From: Filifactor villosus
Lineage (GTDB): Bacteria; Bacillota; Clostridia; Peptostreptococcales; Filifactoraceae
Direction: 5' to 3'
Length of the DNA: 64,000 nucleotides
Assembly (NCBI RefSeq): GCF_042652965.1
Contig: NZ_JBHSHL010000050.1
Coordinates: forward strand, 15,300-79,299
Under the pieces are notes generated by a model that saw only the letters and a program-made list of their open reading frames with translations, did not search any database and was not told where the DNA came from. The position numbers and the translations under genes were made by a program. Shown piece by piece: positions 62,875 to 64,000 of the stretch. Position 1 is the first letter of the stretch; every line of letters starts with the position of its first letter.

Positions 62875-62965
62875 TGGCGGAGAAGGAGGGATTTGAACCC
62901 TCGCGTCCTTTAACAGACCTACTCCCTTAGCAGGGGAGCCTCTTCAGCCACTTGAGTACTTCTCC
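62875..62965 (-). tRNA. tRNA-Ser (GCT)
   Basis: Class II tRNA with long variable arm, anticodon loop CTGCTAA, acceptor GGAGAAG, encoded CCA. Confidence 0.95.
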
Positions 62966-62982
62966 AACACTTCCAATATAGA

Positions 62983-63059
62983 TGGTGACCTATCCGCGAC
63001 TCGAACGCGGGACACCCTGATTAAAAGTCAGGTGCTCTACCGACTGAGCTAATAGGTCA
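62983..63059 (-). tRNA. tRNA-Lys (TTT)
   Basis: Anticodon loop CTTTTAA, acceptor TGACCTA, encoded CCA. Confidence 0.95.
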
Positions 63060-63069
63060 AACATGAAAA

Positions 63070-63143
63070 TGGAGCGGGTGAAGGGGATCGAACCCTCGCA
63101 ACCGGCTTGGAAGGCCGGGGCTCTACCACTGAGCTACACCCGC
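63070..63143 (-). tRNA. tRNA-Gly (TCC)
   Basis: Anticodon loop CTTCCAA, acceptor GCGGGTG, encoded CCA. Confidence 0.95.
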
Positions 63144-63219
63144 AAGTCAAGTATTTAAGTCAATAACACGGCACTATTATATCACTCATATCAAAAAAAG
63201 AAAAGCTTTTTTGTTAAAA

Positions 63220-63304
63220 TGGTGGAGGAGAGTGGATTCGAACCACTGAAAGCGTAGCTAACAGATTTACAGTCTGCCCCCTTTGGCCACTCGGGAACTC
63301 CTCC
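63220..63304 (-). tRNA. tRNA-Tyr (GTA)
   Basis: Class II tRNA, anticodon loop CTGTAAA, acceptor GGAGGAG, encoded CCA. Confidence 0.95.
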
Positions 63305-63319
63305 GCTGTAAATAAAATC

Positions 63320-63394
63320 TGGAGCTGGCAATAGGAATCGAACCTACAACCTGCTGATTACAAATCAGCTGCTCTACCGTTGAGCCATGCCAGC
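63320..63394 (-). tRNA. tRNA-Thr (TGT)
   Basis: Anticodon loop TTTGTAA, acceptor GCTGGCA, encoded CCA. Confidence 0.95.
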
Positions 63395-63424
63395 ACACAT
63401 TCAGGTTCAATCATAAATAAAAAA

Positions 63425-63501
63425 TGGCGACTCGGAAGGGGCTCGAACCCTCGACCTCCAGCGTGACAGGCTGGCATTCTAACCAACTGAACTACCGAGC
63501 C
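63425..63501 (-). tRNA. tRNA-Asp (GTC)
   Basis: Anticodon loop CTGTCAC, acceptor GGCTCGG, encoded CCA. First tRNA after the 5S gene. Confidence 0.95.
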
Positions 63502-63557
63502 ACTAAACTCGTATCTACCACACAGCCTTAAAACTTCCTGTCAACGAAGAAACTATG

Positions 63558-63586
63558 TTGTAAACATCTTGCTTTCTTTTTGTCAA
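63558..63586 (-). promoter_or_regulatory. Possible promoter for the tRNA cluster
   Basis: Minus strand TTGACA (63581-63586), 17 bp, weak TTACAA (63558-63563). It lies between the 5S terminator-like hairpin and tRNA-Asp, so the tRNAs may be expressed both from here and by read-through. Confidence 0.4.
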
Positions 63587-63599
63587 TCTTATAGTAAGA

Positions 63600-63628
63600 A
63601 AAGGAAAACTTGAGACTCATCAAGTTTT
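63600..63628 (-). terminator. Hairpin after 5S rRNA
   Basis: AAAACTTGA / TCAAGTTTT stem followed on the minus strand by TTTTCCTTTTC; imperfect T tract, so termination may be partial. Confidence 0.6.
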
Positions 63629-63640
63629 CTCTTTTCTTAA

Positions 63641-63755
<115 letters not shown>

Positions 63756-63936
63756 TTCCGTCTTTGCTACGCTTTTTAGCAATTTCTTCGTTAGGCTTCT
63801 TCGTCGCTTCGATCACGTACATCCGAGTACGCTCACTTGCTCCTCATCGCCCGTCTTGAACTCATCTAATCTACGTGCAACAACTCTTACTCTGATGGAT
63901 TGTACCATCAAAACTGCATAACATCTTCTTTCCTTT

Positions 63937-64000
63937 GGATCAAGTCCTCGATCGATTAGTACTCCTTAGCTCCATACATTACTGCACTTCCACTGTGAGC
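63937..64000 (-). rRNA. 23S ribosomal RNA, 3' end only
   Basis: Minus strand reads through AGTGGAAGTGCAGTAATGTA and GGAGTACTAATCGATCGAGG, the usual 3' terminus of 23S rRNA. The rest lies beyond the window, so the operon is transcribed leftwards as 23S-5S-tRNAs. Confidence 0.92.

Overview
The window looks like chromosomal DNA of an anaerobic, low-to-mid GC Firmicute (Clostridia/Tissierellia-like). The evidence is the strong AGGAGG ribosome binding sites, frequent TTG/GTG starts, a Gram-positive nup-type nucleoside ABC transporter with a BMP lipoprotein, a split transketolase, an SLH protein, an FprA flavodiiron protein and a stand-alone S4 paralogue. I cannot name the genus. Most protein assignments rest on family motifs visible in the translations; no searches were run.

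Layout. 0-3.5 kb: sbcC (cut by the window edge) and sbcD. 4.4-9.9 kb: three secreted PepSY-repeat paralogues with 3, 6 and 3 repeats, each with its own promoter overlapped by a BlaI/CopY-like palindrome, and an unknown gene between the second and third. 10.3-12.6 kb: an SLH/C39-peptidase-like surface protein and a lone SUKH-like gene. 13-14.3 kb: hisS. 14.6-21.7 kb: nucleoside uptake genes nupQ, nupP, nupO, then an unknown gene, then the BMP lipoprotein gene, whose promoter carries an inverted repeat and a leader terminator. 21.9-25.7 kb: MscS channel, DUF1292 protein, HAD hydrolase, membrane-anchored protein. 26.1-28.9 kb: wecB and an AlgX/DHHW-like protein. 29.4-32.6 kb: fprA behind an acyl-CoA dehydrogenase/EtfA/rubredoxin fusion, a plausible oxygen-reducing pair. 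33.1-37.4 kb: three clusters of DnaA-box-like 9-mers around tadA, mgtE and a GNAT gene. 37.8-43.6 kb: rpsD paralogue, a lipoprotein, a phosphohexomutase, nhaC. 44.9-52.5 kb: a six-gene block (VTC, DUF4956, CotH kinase, GH-like, HEAT-like, GT2) that resembles an uncharacterised envelope or exopolymer system. 52.8-57.8 kb: lipoprotein, DMT exporter, TPR-like protein, split transketolase. 58-60.9 kb: a 2.8 kb island between 195-bp direct repeats that are themselves IS256-family relics, carrying a MerR/TipA-like regulator, an IS21 istA stub and a frameshifted AT-rich MFS transporter. 60.8-62.3 kb: an RsiV-like secreted protein. 62.5-64 kb: nine tRNAs, 5S rRNA and the 3' end of 23S rRNA, all on the minus strand.

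Intergenic space is unusually long and is filled by three families of short (about 100-150 bp) imperfectly palindromic repeats, called A, B and C here, with many copies, both orientations and nested insertions. They behave like MITEs. One family C copy sits inside a family B copy, and an IS21 end sits at the edge of another B copy. Family A ends run directly into the ribosome binding sites of two downstream reading frames.
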